64,000 nt of DNA from Verticillium longisporum. Taxonomy: Eukaryota > Ascomycota > Sordariomycetes > Glomerellales > Plectosphaerellaceae. The position numbers and the translations under genes were made by a program. The notes beneath the pieces are model-generated. The model saw only the letters and a program-made list of their open reading frames with translations, ran no database searches and was not told the DNA's origin. Location of the stretch: contig JAETXT010000002.1 in the NCBI GenBank assembly GCA_019188255.1, forward strand, positions 3,472,001-3,536,000, read 5' to 3'. Each line of letters opens with the position of its first letter. The first letter of the stretch is position 1. Shown here piece after piece: positions 1 to 10,650 of this stretch.

Positions 1-128
1 TATCCGTCGTGCGTGCCCTGGCTGCTGGGCGTGCTCTGGCGCTTGGCGAGCTGCTCGTGGTCGACGGGGCTGGCGAACACGCCGGCAATGGCCGACGCGG
101 CGACGAAGAGGGAAGAGAAGCAAACCAT
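1..128 (-). CDS. Endo-1,4-beta-xylanase, GH11 (N-terminal fragment)
   Basis: Secreted xylan-degrading enzyme; only the first 42 codons are inside the window and the gene continues past the left edge. Read leftward from the ATG at 128, the protein opens with a signal peptide (MVCFSSLFVAASAIAGVFA), then a short propeptide ending in a KR dibasic site, then QSTPSSQGTHDG, which is the usual mature start of fungal GH11 xylanases just ahead of the YYSFW strand. The catalytic glutamates lie outside the window. The family assignment rests on the leader and propeptide only, but that combination is quite specific. A TATA-like box lies 88 bases upstream. Likely role: plant cell-wall hemicellulose breakdown. 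Confidence 0.8.
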   Translation of the reverse strand, partial: MVCFSSLFVAASAIAGVFASPVDHEQLAKRQSTPSSQGTHDG

Positions 129-215
129 GGCGACAAGATCGACCTGTGATGAAAGAGAGAGTTGAAAAGATGTCAATCGGTGTCGACGAACAGGGTAACG
201 TCGCGAAGATTTTCT

Positions 216-222
216 CTTTATA
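216..222 (-). promoter_or_regulatory. TATA-like box of the xylanase gene
   Basis: On the minus strand this reads TATAAAG, 88 bases upstream of the xylanase ATG at 128, a normal distance for a strongly expressed secreted-enzyme gene. I saw no convincing GGCTAAA-type XlnR site near it. Confidence 0.45.
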
Positions 223-1993
223 TTCTCGCCCTTATCATTATCCCCGTTGCCCGGAAGCCCGGGACAACCATGTTCATGGCGCGCTCGGGGCAGCTGCCAA
301 TGTTGGGAGAAAACCCCTGCGATGCCCCTGTGATCTCCCCGGAACATCCTCCGTCGGGCTCCATGTCTCGATTGAGGCGAGGCCACAATCGCTCCGTGAT
401 CTAGGCCTTCAAGAGACAGAACGAACGGGTGCCTACATGTCTGTGGTACGAATCACCCGGTTAGCGATTGCAAGGCGGCGCCGAAGCTGGATGTTGACAT
501 GCATCCACAGAATGCATGATGCTCACGGGCTCGCAGCCAAGAGGCGACGAATGTCCTGCAAACAACCAAGGCGCAAGGGGGACGTGGGCATCGGCAAATA
601 GCCTAAAACCCCGCAGCCTGTCTTGAGTAGATGGGAAGCACCCGAAAGAGAGGCCCCCCCCTGTCACGGACAGCTCAGAGCCTCAGTCACCAGGCCCTGA
701 CGATGACACACGCGACACGGGCTTCTGCCCGGCTATTTCAACGGCACTCGGGACTTGGAAATGAAAAGAGTGGCGCTCGAGAGGCTGAAAAGTCGAAATG
801 CCCGAGGCGCGATGCGACGCTGTACCCCAGCTGCCAAGCGCTGGACGACCCGGGGGGTTGCAGCGGCGGGCGAGCGGTGGCACATTGGGCGCGGTGCGGA
901 GGGCTGGTCCGCGGCCCTATTAGTTGTAGGCCACTCTATGATGCTTCTCGTGATGTATACATATAGTGCGCGACCCAAACTTGGGCGACGCGACTGCCCG
1001 GGTGAGGAGGCCGGGTAAAAGACGACGCCCATTTCGGGAAGCTCGACAGGCTATACTGGGGCCATTGAGGGTCTCTAGACGCTGACACCTGGCTAGCGCT
1101 CGCAGCCCGAGTCACGGGCTTGACTCAATCGAGGTGCCAGGGCCTGGAAATGAGCCTTATGCTGCCGTTGTGGGCTTTATCAGCGGTGCTGTGAAGGCCA
1201 CATATATTATGAATGCATTGGTGGCATCCCTTGAAGGATTTGGCACTGACACAGCTCACACGAAGTACCTGTATTGAGTGACAACAATTGCCATGTTGTT
1301 GTCAAGCCCTCCAATGCGCTGGACAACCTCAGATACACAGTCATGGAATGCTCTTCCACTAGATGCGTGGGAAGAAGGTGAGACGCACTACGTGTATGGG
1401 TTTTCAGCTTGAGAGCGACGCTGTCCGGCTACGATCGTCTGGTTGCATTGGTCACAGCAGCTGGAAAAGTAGACCCTGGAAGTCAACATACATCTGTCAA
1501 AGAAGGCGCTGCTGGTGGTACATCCGGCATTTGGGAGGGGAAAATCTGAATAGATGAACTGCAATATATCATTCAGCCGGCGGTAGACTTGCATATTCCT
1601 TGAACTCTTGGGATCTGGCCGGGAGCCTCTTCCGCAATCACTGCCCTTCCACGTCTGCGGGTGTCATGGATGATCTGAAGGAAGCGCCTAGTACACGCGA
1701 CTTGGCCACCAAAGCTCTGCCAACTATATGTGTTGACCACCTGCAGCCAGGCCAAGCGGTCAAGTCCGAACTCCGAGTGATGGCCCTGGGAAAATATTTC
1801 TTCATGCGCAGAATTCCGTTGGCCCGAAGGATCAGTGCGTCACCATAATCTGGACAGTATCCGTTGTTTGTTGATAAGAATCACATTCACCAGTCGCTAT
1901 GCCCTTACAAGTCGTTATGCCCTCAGCTGTAGCAGTCTGAGAAGATTAAAATTGAAATTGTTCCGTTTGCTCCGTCAGAAATCTATAGCTCCG
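223..1993. other. Intergenic, no supported gene
   Basis: Upstream region of the xylanase and downstream region of the CFEM receptor. Open frames here are under 155 codons, overlap one another on both strands and show no signal peptide, domain or splice pattern that I recognise. Confidence 0.5.
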
Positions 1994-3572
1994 CTACCAA
2001 TTGTCCTCCGGGCCCTGTGGCTTGGAATGCGTCGGATCTGGAGGAGAAGGGCTGTCCAAAGACTTCATCGGCACAAGCCGCGTCTCGTCGTGGAAGTCGA
2101 CGTTGAAGCTCTTGGTGAACATGATGCCTTGGGACACGCCTTCCGGTCCGTCGGACGACGCCGACTCGGCATCCCCCCGATCCCGGTTGCTGCTCCTAGC
2201 GTGTGACTCGGTGCCGAAGTGTCTGCGGCTGCGGTGGTTGCCCGTGTTGCTGGCAGACTTGACGTAGTAGCGCGAGAGGTCGGAGGTGCCCTGGCGGGTG
2301 CTGCCGAGGATGCGGGGGAAGAAGTGGACGAGGATGAGGCGCAGGGACGGCATGCAGGCGCAGATGATGCCGACGTTGATCTCGATCGTGGACCAGGTCA
2401 CGATGCCGAACTGATCCCACGTCGGGTTGCGCGTTTTGGCAAAGGCGACGAGCGTCTGCAGACGGAGGATGCTGACGACGGTGACGCTTTGGGAGAAAAC
2501 GATTATTAGGTACCCCGGCTTCGGAGGGCTACGGGTGGGGGAACTCACAAGGTGCCGACGCAGAACATGAGGGTGACGCCAATCTTCTTCTTCCAGTGCA
2601 GCGTCAGGGTCGTGATCTGGGACAGGGGCAGCGTGAGCATCCAGAAGTCGAGGACGATGGTGATGCCGGCATTGGCCCAGACAATGGCGTTGATGTCGAG
2701 GCAATGGCCCTGGTGCTCTCCGTCCCACGAGGTCCAGAAATAGCTGATGGGCTTGCACTGGAAGGCGGCGATGAAAATGAAGACGACGCCAAAGGCGGCA
2801 TTGAAGATCATGGTGCCCCATATAAACTTTCTGATGTCGGTATGGCCGAAGATGCGCATGTAGAAGAACAAGATGGACGTCTTCAGGAGGGCAATCTGGG
2901 CAAAGTAGAGAATCTCCTGGATGTAGAAGAACTGGATCAACCGCGTAATGTTCTCAAAAGGCACGGTCCAGATATCTTTGCCAATGCCGTTCGACACGAA
3001 GCCGAACGAGTTGAGAAACGTTGACGAAAGCCCGACGCAGAGGAGAAGTAGGATGAACCAGTCATCGCGGCCCAGGCTTGTCGGGGCTGCAAAATGCTGA
3101 TAGGCGATTCGGAGAGCGACGACGGTAGTTGATATCGCGCCGAGGGAGGTGGAAATGGCGTTGAACTTGGCGGAGCGGTCACGCACAGGAGCTTGGCAAG
3201 AGGTCGCTGTGACGTTCTGGTTGACTGGATGGTGTCCGTCAGTATATGTTATTGACCTCTGATCAAGTCAAGGGAGGTCAAACCTAAAGCGTCCTTGACG
3301 GTGCATGACTGCAACACGCAACCCTGCACGCTGGCCTGCAATGGCTTGTCTTGGCAGATACACGCGGTATCAGTAGCTGCGCATGTCGAACGCTCAAGGG
3401 CAATGCCGAGACACGATGTCTACGGAGTGATTAGTCGTCCAGTATCGTGACGCAACGAAGGGCTGTAGTGTGGGGGGAGTCTTACTGCGCAGGCTGGAAG
3501 ATCAGTAGTGTTTTGGGCTGCAGCCAACGTACACCAAACGACCAGACACAGTGCTGTCAGTGACAACCTCAT
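1994..3572 (-). CDS. CFEM-containing PTH11-like seven-helix receptor
   Basis: Integral membrane receptor of the fungal PTH11 class. Four exons: 3572-3486, 3419-3284, 3224-2549, 2486-1994 (463 aa). Residues 1-20 are a signal peptide (MRLSLTALCLVVWCTLAAAQ). A CFEM domain follows with all eight cysteines in the right spacing: PACA in exon 1, then SC, TC, AC-I-C, GC, SC in exon 2, and SC in exon 3. The rest is a rhodopsin-like seven-helix region (for example HWKKKIGVTLMFCVG) and a polar cytoplasmic tail of about 120 residues rich in Ser, Asp and Pro. Exon phases agree throughout. In plant pathogens this class includes surface sensors (Pth11), but no ligand can be inferred here. A second member lies at 57531-59076. 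Confidence 0.9.
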
Positions 3573-5415
3573 TGTGAGGAGTGACGTTGCTTGAAGCGTG
3601 ATAGAATGTCGTCCACCTCGTGACGATCGGCTTTGATGAACACAATTCAACTCCTGGTTGGCGAAGGGTTCAACCTGCTTAGACCATCGCCGTCGTTTTG
3701 GGAAAAAGGTTTGGGCGTCACTCTTCTCTGACGAACCGCGACGCGGAGAGAAGGGGAGGAGGATGTTGGTCTTTTAGGATTCGAGTCCGTCTTCCGGGGT
3801 CGGTGTGGTGTCCCAAGACAGGCAGATCAAACCAACTAACAAAAGTCTAACTCCATCGGACGAAGGGTTGCCAGACCCAGCAAGGGCGTTACTGGCGTAT
3901 CTAGTGGAGATGGCTCTCGTTGGCTGGCAGGCAATGGTCCAGAGCCTGGGCCTGAGTCTCGATCTGCAAGCGACGCCTTAGCTCGTCCCCATGGCGGAGT
4001 TTCTTCACGAGGAGGTGTCCCCGGCAGGCACATTTGGATCTTGTAGCGAGCAATTCTTGCGTGGCAACTAGGGATTTTGGAAGGGAGGCAGGGAAGGCGA
4101 CTTGCCGACGGGCCATGGCTCGCAGAGTTGTCAGCGTAAGGAACTGTTCACGGCTCACCAAGCGACCGAGCCATCGGTTTGGTGCATGTTGGGCTTTTCT
4201 CCGGTGGTCGGTTGGTACCCAGATCATCAGCCCTTGCTGTTCCCAGGCGGCCGGCACAGCGATTCGCGAAAACGTTAAGGAGGGATCGACAATTCTCAGG
4301 GGTAAGCGAGTACATCATGCCCCATCAACGCATGTTAGTCCCATTTGAAATTGATCGATCGTACCCACCAACACAATGACAGAGCTGTCGTCGTGTATCA
4401 CAGGCGCGAGTCGTTCACCATGCAGTGGCTTTTGACAAGTGGTGGCGATGTGGATGCGGCAAGCATCCCACGAGAGTCAAGCAGAAGCGGAAGGATGACC
4501 CGTTGGCAAGTAAGGTCAAGGATCATGTAATAGCCAGGGTGGACGCTCGGGGAACGACTTCCGGTGTTCGCGAGACGACTCGCCGCAAAGCCAGTCAGGT
4601 GGAAATGAAGGAATTACCTGTACCAAAAGCTCCCGACTTGCCTCTCAGCCCCACGGGGCGTATTCCCCAGAATGACTCGTGGCAAGCCCAGCTGTCGCGG
4701 CCGTGCGTGCCCACCCCTCATGTCACTATTGAACCGGTGCCCTGGGGGCGCGCCGGCTGACAAGTACTCGGACGGGCAATCCTCTCGGCGGGTCGCTAGT
4801 CTTCGACTTGTGCTTTGTGTTTGTTGAGGAGGCTGAAATTTAGCCCACGACGAAGAAGCTGCTAGGCATTCGGCAGTCGTTCAATCCGAGAAAGACAAAT
4901 GCTCGTAGGCCAATTACTGCTGCTCCTGGCGCCCACGACCTGGATCATACCGCGCATGGCATGCGAAGTTGAACGTCCCATCTGATTACTGATTGACCTC
5001 CCTAACTCCTTCACATTTGTATCACTAGCAAACCTTCGCCGTCTGCGACGGAATCTTACGGGCTAGGCCTGTACAGTCCAGTCCGATGGCGGGGTAGAAC
5101 GTCAGCCGCGACCAAAGCACAAGGACGCCCGACAAGTCCCACAACATCAGACTATTCCGAGCACAGATTCGCGATACTGTCTGAAGGGCGGCGGTACCCG
5201 GCCCGACGGTCGACCCCACACGGCCCAAATGAAGCTTTTAGCTAGAAGGGAAATGATCGTTTCTGCTTCTCGTTCTCGATGCGACGAAGCTCAACCGTCC
5301 AGTCCAACTGCGAAGTTTGTATCGCAGAGTGTAACATGTGTTGTAGTGAGAGGAATGAAGTAGGCTCGCCATGATAACAGAATATAATTGCAACTTTCTT
5401 ATGTATACTCAACAA
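3573..5415. other. Intergenic, no supported gene
   Basis: 1.8 kb between the CFEM receptor and the tRNA. The longest open frames (about 118 and 111 codons near 3901-4257 and 4425-4760) have no recognisable domain and no convincing exon partners. Confidence 0.45.
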
Positions 5416-5487
5416 TCCGAACTGGTGTAATGGCTAACATTTGACGCTCTCACCGTCAGGCTCAGGGTTCGATTCCCTGGTTCGGAA
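5416..5487 (+). tRNA. tRNA-Glu (anticodon CTC)
   Basis: Seven-base acceptor stem TCCGAAC pairs perfectly with GTTCGGA at the 3' end. The anticodon arm is TGACG-CTCTCAC-CGTCA, giving anticodon CTC, and the T arm is CAGGG-TTCGATT-CCCTG. The D region reads TGGTGTAATGGCTAACAT, typical of eukaryotic tRNA-Glu. No intron. Two T4 runs start four bases after the discriminator base (5491-5500) and would serve as the Pol III terminator. Confidence 0.95.
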
Positions 5488-5683
5488 TACTTTTGCTTTT
5501 GCTCGTCACGTCACAACACCCAAGAACCGCACGACAGGATATTGTTTGTTAAGCAAGCTGTTGAACCCCATCTTTTGTGGTGACCCAAACTGAGTGCCTT
5601 GAACTACCGCCTGATGTGCCGAAACTGCCTTTTAATGGAATTGTTGTTGCAACTCCATCGTAACTCCCGATTCACACTCCATC

Positions 5684-7501
5684 CTACTCCTCCTTCGCCT
5701 TGAGCATTGTCTGAGTATACTCGGATCCCACCCGGAACAACCACCCCGAAATGAGTAAGACGAGGCCCCCAACGACGACGCAAGTATAGTTCATGTTCTG
5801 GACAGTGACCGGCTGGACGTAGGGGAACGAGAAGAAGACGATGGCAAATGTGAGCCAGCAGACCGTGACTGTATTGACGATCGGGCCGACCCTATTGCTC
5901 ATGTGGAAAACGCCACGATGCATGTTTCTCCCGACCGGTGAGGAGGTTCGTCAGAATTGGGACCATGTAGGACATGTTGTTGATCGTAACGGCAGTGCCA
6001 AGCAACGAGTTGAAGGCTGTGGACGATCCGAGGTAGAGGCAGCCGAGGAGCGCGACGACTGTAGTCACGGCAATCTGCGAGTTCAGGGGGATTTGGAGTC
6101 GAGGGTGCACTTTGGCCCAGCTGCGTAAGGAAAAGGTCAGCGATAAAGCTCTCAGCCATGTCATTGGGAGCGACTAGACTCACATCCTGGAGAACGGCAT
6201 GGCGCCATCACGAGAAAAGGCCCAGAAGACACGGCCTGTGCTCAATTGGGAGCTGACGACACAAGGGCCCAGAGCGACGAACAAGATGAAAGTCAGGCCG
6301 AACGCGCCTCCTGCGTGCTGCGTGACTTGACGGAAGAGCTCCGCCAGCGGCAGGCCCGTGTTATTGGTGGTAAGTGCGTCAAAATCCTGGATGGAGAACA
6401 TGAGGGTGATGAGATAGGTGATGCCAGTACAGAAGGCAATGGTCAGGGTGATTGCGATTGCAAGAGGGGCATTGCGCGACGGCTGGTGTAAGACGGGAAT
6501 TAGCTGTCTGCTTCATGCGGTACCTCTAACTCACGGGTGACTTACGTTGGGCATCTCCTCGGTGATGTGAGTGACACCATCCAAGCCCCCAAGACTATAC
6601 AGAGGGTTGACGAGACCGGTGATGAAGCAGATGACCTGGTTCTCCCAACCGGTATTGTTGATCCATGTCCCGAAGACAAACTCTGCACTGCGGTGCGTAG
6701 GGGCACACGCCGCCACGGTGATCAAAACTACGAGCCATCCGATTTGGAGGTAAAACAAGGAGAATTTGTTCAGACCGGGGATAATGCGGTTGCCGAACAT
6801 GACGATGCTGGCCGTGATCAGGTTTAGCCCCTGATACACGATGAACGTTTGCCAAGCCTTGATTTCAAGGGTCTCGTTGTACAAAGCAATCAATGCCATG
6901 AGAATTTGGGCGTAGATAATGTTTGTCGAAGCAGTGGTGAAAATCCCTAAAAAGACTGTTAGTGATCAGCGTTTCCTTGCATCATGTATGGAACGTCATA
7001 CAGCCAAGCACGCTGAACCAGCCTGTGAAGAAGCTTAGGGGACCGGTGGCCCTCCGGGGCGCAACAGCAGCGATCCAGTGGTACATGCCTCCCTCGGTCG
7101 GATACGAGGAGACAAACTCGGCCAGTGAAGCACCGAGGAAGCACTGCAGAGTTGTGACGAGTATGAAGCCGTAAATGACAGCGCTGGGACTGCTAGCTCT
7201 AATCTCGGTGATCAGACCTAGACTTAGACTGGTCTAGGAAATGGTCGTCGTGGAAGCAAGGCCAATCAGGCTGAGGGTGCTGAAATGTCTTTTGAGTTCT
7301 TGGGTATGGCCTTTGAACCAATCAATATTAGAACTTAGAGTACCCGTGTATCACGATGCGATACAGAGTCGCAGCAACGGCCAACCTACCCATTTGGGCG
7401 AGCCGGAGCTCATCGGCGTCTACCGTTTCCTTCATGTCGGTCGCCTCCAGGCTTCTCTTGGAACTAGGCGCCGCCGCGATGTTGCCGTCGGGAGAACTCA
7501 T
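5684..7501 (-). pseudogene. APC-superfamily amino acid/choline-type permease, disrupted
   Basis: Plasma-membrane permease of the fungal GABA/choline/amino-acid group. Exons about 7501-7390, 7310-7002, 6946-6546, 6482-6184, 6120-5684. Family landmarks are clear: YPTEGGMYHW, TWINNTGWENQVICF, SLGGLDGVTHITEEMPN, GRVFWAFSRDGAMPF, QPVTVQNMNYTC. Two lesions break it. A TAG at 7236-7234 stands where the family has Trp (ISW). A one-base frame change near 5921-5932 separates the last helices (from MHRGVF on) from the upstream frame. Around the stop, several family glycines are serines. It shares its promoter with the divergent secreted-protein gene at 8283, and operator-like sites (7669, 7877) lie between them. 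It may be a recent loss of the uptake step of the cluster, or partly an assembly fault. Substrate unknown. Confidence 0.85.
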
Positions 7502-7668
7502 CTTGTTTGTTGCACGCTGTTGGCTTTCTGTTGTGGAGGCAGGGGTGTGAATCTGGGGTTCTACCTTGTGGCACTCTTCCTCGGGTCATGAGTAGAAACC
7601 GGGCACATGGGACGAGTTATAGTTAACTTGACGAGTACATCCGAGATGTCGCACCGTCAAACATTGCG

Positions 7669-7678
7669 CCGGTTCACC
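7669..7678 (-). promoter_or_regulatory. CCGG half-site element GGTGAACCGG
   Basis: Reads CCGGTTCACC on the plus strand. The same ten bases recur at 16698-16707 upstream of the deaminase gene. It lies 168 bases upstream of the permease ATG. Probable half-site of the same regulator as the 14-mer, by inference. Confidence 0.45.
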
Positions 7679-7876
7679 AACCCCATACTCAGTGTCGTGT
7701 GCCGGATGTTCGGCACACTTAGCTCTATCGTCGCGTGATACGCCTGCAAAGATAATGAGTAGGTCTATAGACACAATTCTGGGTTCATTCCCCGCTGGAC
7801 CCTAGACCCCTATCATGGGTTATCTGGGTCGACCCACGAGGAGCTGCTATCTCGGATGGTTGGGGCATGAGGGGTG

Positions 7877-7890
7877 CCCGGCAAACCCGG
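7877..7890 (+). promoter_or_regulatory. Candidate Zn2Cys6 operator CCCGGCAAACCCGG (copy 1)
   Basis: Exact 14-mer followed by ACCGGG. It lies between the divergent permease (ATG 7501) and secreted-protein (ATG 8283) genes, 376 and 393 bases from the two starts. Direct repeat of CCCGG separated by CAAA, the sort of paired CGG-containing site bound by Zn2Cys6 dimers. Confidence 0.55.
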
Positions 7891-8282
7891 ACCGGGTCGA
7901 TAACTGCTGTGAAGTGATTCTCCGGCCCCCCACACTGTCACATTGTCGGGTCACATCGTGTGGATTACCAGTGCCGAGGATACTCCTCGACAACATGGCA
8001 ACACACGACCCCTTCCCACCGGAATGACCGATGACGGCGGCTCTTGCGGGGAAGGTTGGGACGGGTCCCACAATCAGGGATATGGGCTCAATCCTTGATT
8101 CTTGATAATTGTGGGGTGCCGACGATACTACCAGGCGACGCACAAGACAGTTTAACCTATTCTGTTACGATCGGCGTTGGTATTTGAAGCCATGATGCCC
8201 CTGCTTGATGTAGCATCCGAGCTCGCTTCACCGCACTCTGTTCCTTAGTCCTCCCCTCCGGTTCCTGTCATAGACTGCCAAA

Positions 8283-10141
8283 ATGCGTTCGTCTCTTTCT
8301 ATTATGGTCCCCTGGGTTCTCGTTGCCCTGGCGGGTACTGCCGCAGGCGCCTCGCCCTACGTTGAGTCGTTGACACCTGAAGCGCAAGGCCTCCTTTTGG
8401 AGTCGATGAAGTGGATGGACGACTACTACGACGCCAATGCCGGTTACTTGCATGACTTCAGCAACTCTGCTGCTCTGCGGCACGAGACTAGAAGCTCTGT
8501 CTGGTACGCTTTGGGTCTTTTGGCTCGAAACGAAGGCAATGACGCTGCCGAGGCCGATAAGATCATTACCAATACCATCCGTGGCCAGTACAGGGTTGAG
8601 TCAGAAGAGTGGTGAGTCAATGGTCCTGATCTTGTGATATTGTTATGTGCCCTGACACACTGCAGGTTCGGTAACTACCAGCAAGAGCCGGAGGAGCCTT
8701 ATGTTGGGATTCCCCAGTACCCCCCGTCTATTTATGGTACTTGGGATCCCAACTGGCGAGGCTTCGTCGGCACCACCTTGGTCATGGTGATGGAGGAATT
8801 TCCCCATCTAGTGAGCAACAGCACTCAGGGCCTAATCCTTGAGTCGCTCTACAATGCCACCAAGGGCGACGAATACCGCTTCGGGAACCTGGACAAGACA
8901 AAAGACAACCTGTATCCCGCATACAGCAATCCTGTAAGTAATATGCAATCCCATCTTCGGGCACTTTGTTGACACATTGTTCACAGTCCATCATGCGTGC
9001 GTTTGTCTCCGGTTGGACCGGCCGCCGTCTCAAAGAGTGCAACATGACCAGGTCCGGGGAGAGGTACGCCCAAGAAATCATCGATCTCTTCAACCTTGAC
9101 AACACCCTTTCCGAATTCAACTCGGGAACCTACACGGGTGTGTCTCTTTTCGGCCTCGTGCTGTGGAGCAAGTATCTGCCCGAGGACTCAGTCATGACGA
9201 AGAACGGCCCTCGCATGATTGAGCACACCTGGAAGGCTGTTTCTGATCTCTGGCACCCTGGTATGAAGAACATGGCCGGTCCCTGGGATCGCTCGTACGG
9301 TTACGACATGAACCGCTACGTGAGCCTGATGGCTTTGTGGTTCTGGACTCTGATCGGCAAGGAGAACTCTTCATTGATTTCCAAGGTAAGCCAAATTTTA
9401 CTCTTTATAGTCTGGCCGAACAGATAATTGACCGTCACAGCCTCAAGTCATGTCCCACGCGGCCGATTACGCTTGGGCGCCCCTCTTTGCCGTGCTCGCT
9501 GATGCGCATAAAAGCCTGGTTCCCGAAGACATTGTGTCCAAACTCGGAACTTTCCAGGGCGAGCACACGTTCAAAGCCACAGCCACATATCCTCCATTCG
9601 ATACTGTTCCTCGTAACATCACTACCTGGCTGTCCGAGAAGCTCACTATCGGCGCTGAGTCTTTTGACGAGATCGTGATTGGCGGCCCAGCAAGGAACCA
9701 GGAGGCGTTCAACCCTGCCGTCATCCAGTGGGACACCGGCAGCCAGATCGCGTTCATCTCTGTAAGACCTGAACCAAACTCTCTTTTCTTAGTTGCAGGA
9801 CTAACATGATCTAGCTCTACCCCACTGAGAAGGCTCTCGACGTCGAGGTCAGCCCTAACAAGCTGAGCCTGACATACCCCTACGGTACCGCCAGCTCTAT
9901 TTTCAGCCTTGTTGTCGCCACTTTTGCCAACAAGCCTAATGTTGGGAGCTGGGAGGATGTCCAGGGTCTTAAGGTCGAGGTCTCGGGCAATGTGAACGAG
10001 ACATATGGTCTTTCATTCGCTGGCGCCTATGGCGGCAGCGACTCCCTTCTTCGCGACTTTGAGTTCTGGAACTTTACCTACTCGATGCCTCCAGGCTTTG
10101 TCGGAGTACCGAACATTGTCCTCGACGTCAATCTCCTGTAA
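8283..10141 (+). CDS. Secreted protein of an uncharacterised fungal family (possible alpha-helical barrel enzyme)
   Basis: Five exons: 8283-8611, 8666-8933, 8987-9385, 9441-9761, 9815-10141 (547 aa). Residues 1-22 are a signal peptide, and there are several N-glycosylation sequons. Conserved-looking blocks include GTWDPNWRGFVGT, AYSNPSIMRAFVSGW, NTLSEFNSGTYTG and MAGPWDRSYGYDMNRYVSL. I recall proteins with these blocks as a widespread, unnamed fungal family. The many aromatic and acidic residues in a mostly helical N-terminal 400 residues followed by a beta-rich tail would suit a glycosidase-like alpha/alpha barrel with a C-terminal beta domain; this is inference. It shares a promoter with the broken permease and carries the cluster operator, so an extracellular step that releases or modifies the cluster substrate is plausible. 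Confidence 0.85.
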
Positions 10142-10650
10142 AGCGCAGTATTGATGTCGAGGAATACACGAGAACAGGCTTCTGCGCCTTTACATAGTAA
10201 TTGAAGTTAGTAATTACATTGCATGCCATCTATCAATGATGATATGGTGACTGCCATTCGTATTTGTGACGTAGTCGTCAGCGGTGTTATGGGTTATACC
10301 CGTGATATCGTATAGGCTGTGACCTATACCCCTATGAATGCAGCCCAGTTGAATTAACGACGTTGATTTAATACGTATCCTTTTAGCTCAATTGGATAGC
10401 TGCCGTATAGAACTTACGACCGTATGAGGGCTGTCACTAAGCCACTTTGGGGCCGATCGTAATAAGCGGCTTCACATATGATCCAGCAGCGATGCTTCCC
10501 TGAATACAGTGCCACGTATCGAGTGTCAGAGCATGCGTTAACGAGTATCAACGTAAATATAAACCTGTTTCTCCATCATATGAAGGTCTATGATTTGTTC
10601 ACTTATGTTTATGTAGTTACGCTCGTTGTGGCAAAAGCCATGGATGACGA
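10142..10650. other. Convergent intergenic spacer
   Basis: Lies between the 3' ends of the secreted-protein gene and the hexokinase-like gene. At 10382-10397 it contains TAGCTCAATTGGATAG, a good tRNA A-box, but no matching B-box or acceptor stem; see rejected items. Nothing else seen. Confidence 0.5.

Noticed and set aside
10375..10450. tRNA A-box TAGCTCAATTGG
   Set aside because: No B-box, no T arm and no pairing acceptor stem downstream; likely an old tRNA fragment or chance.
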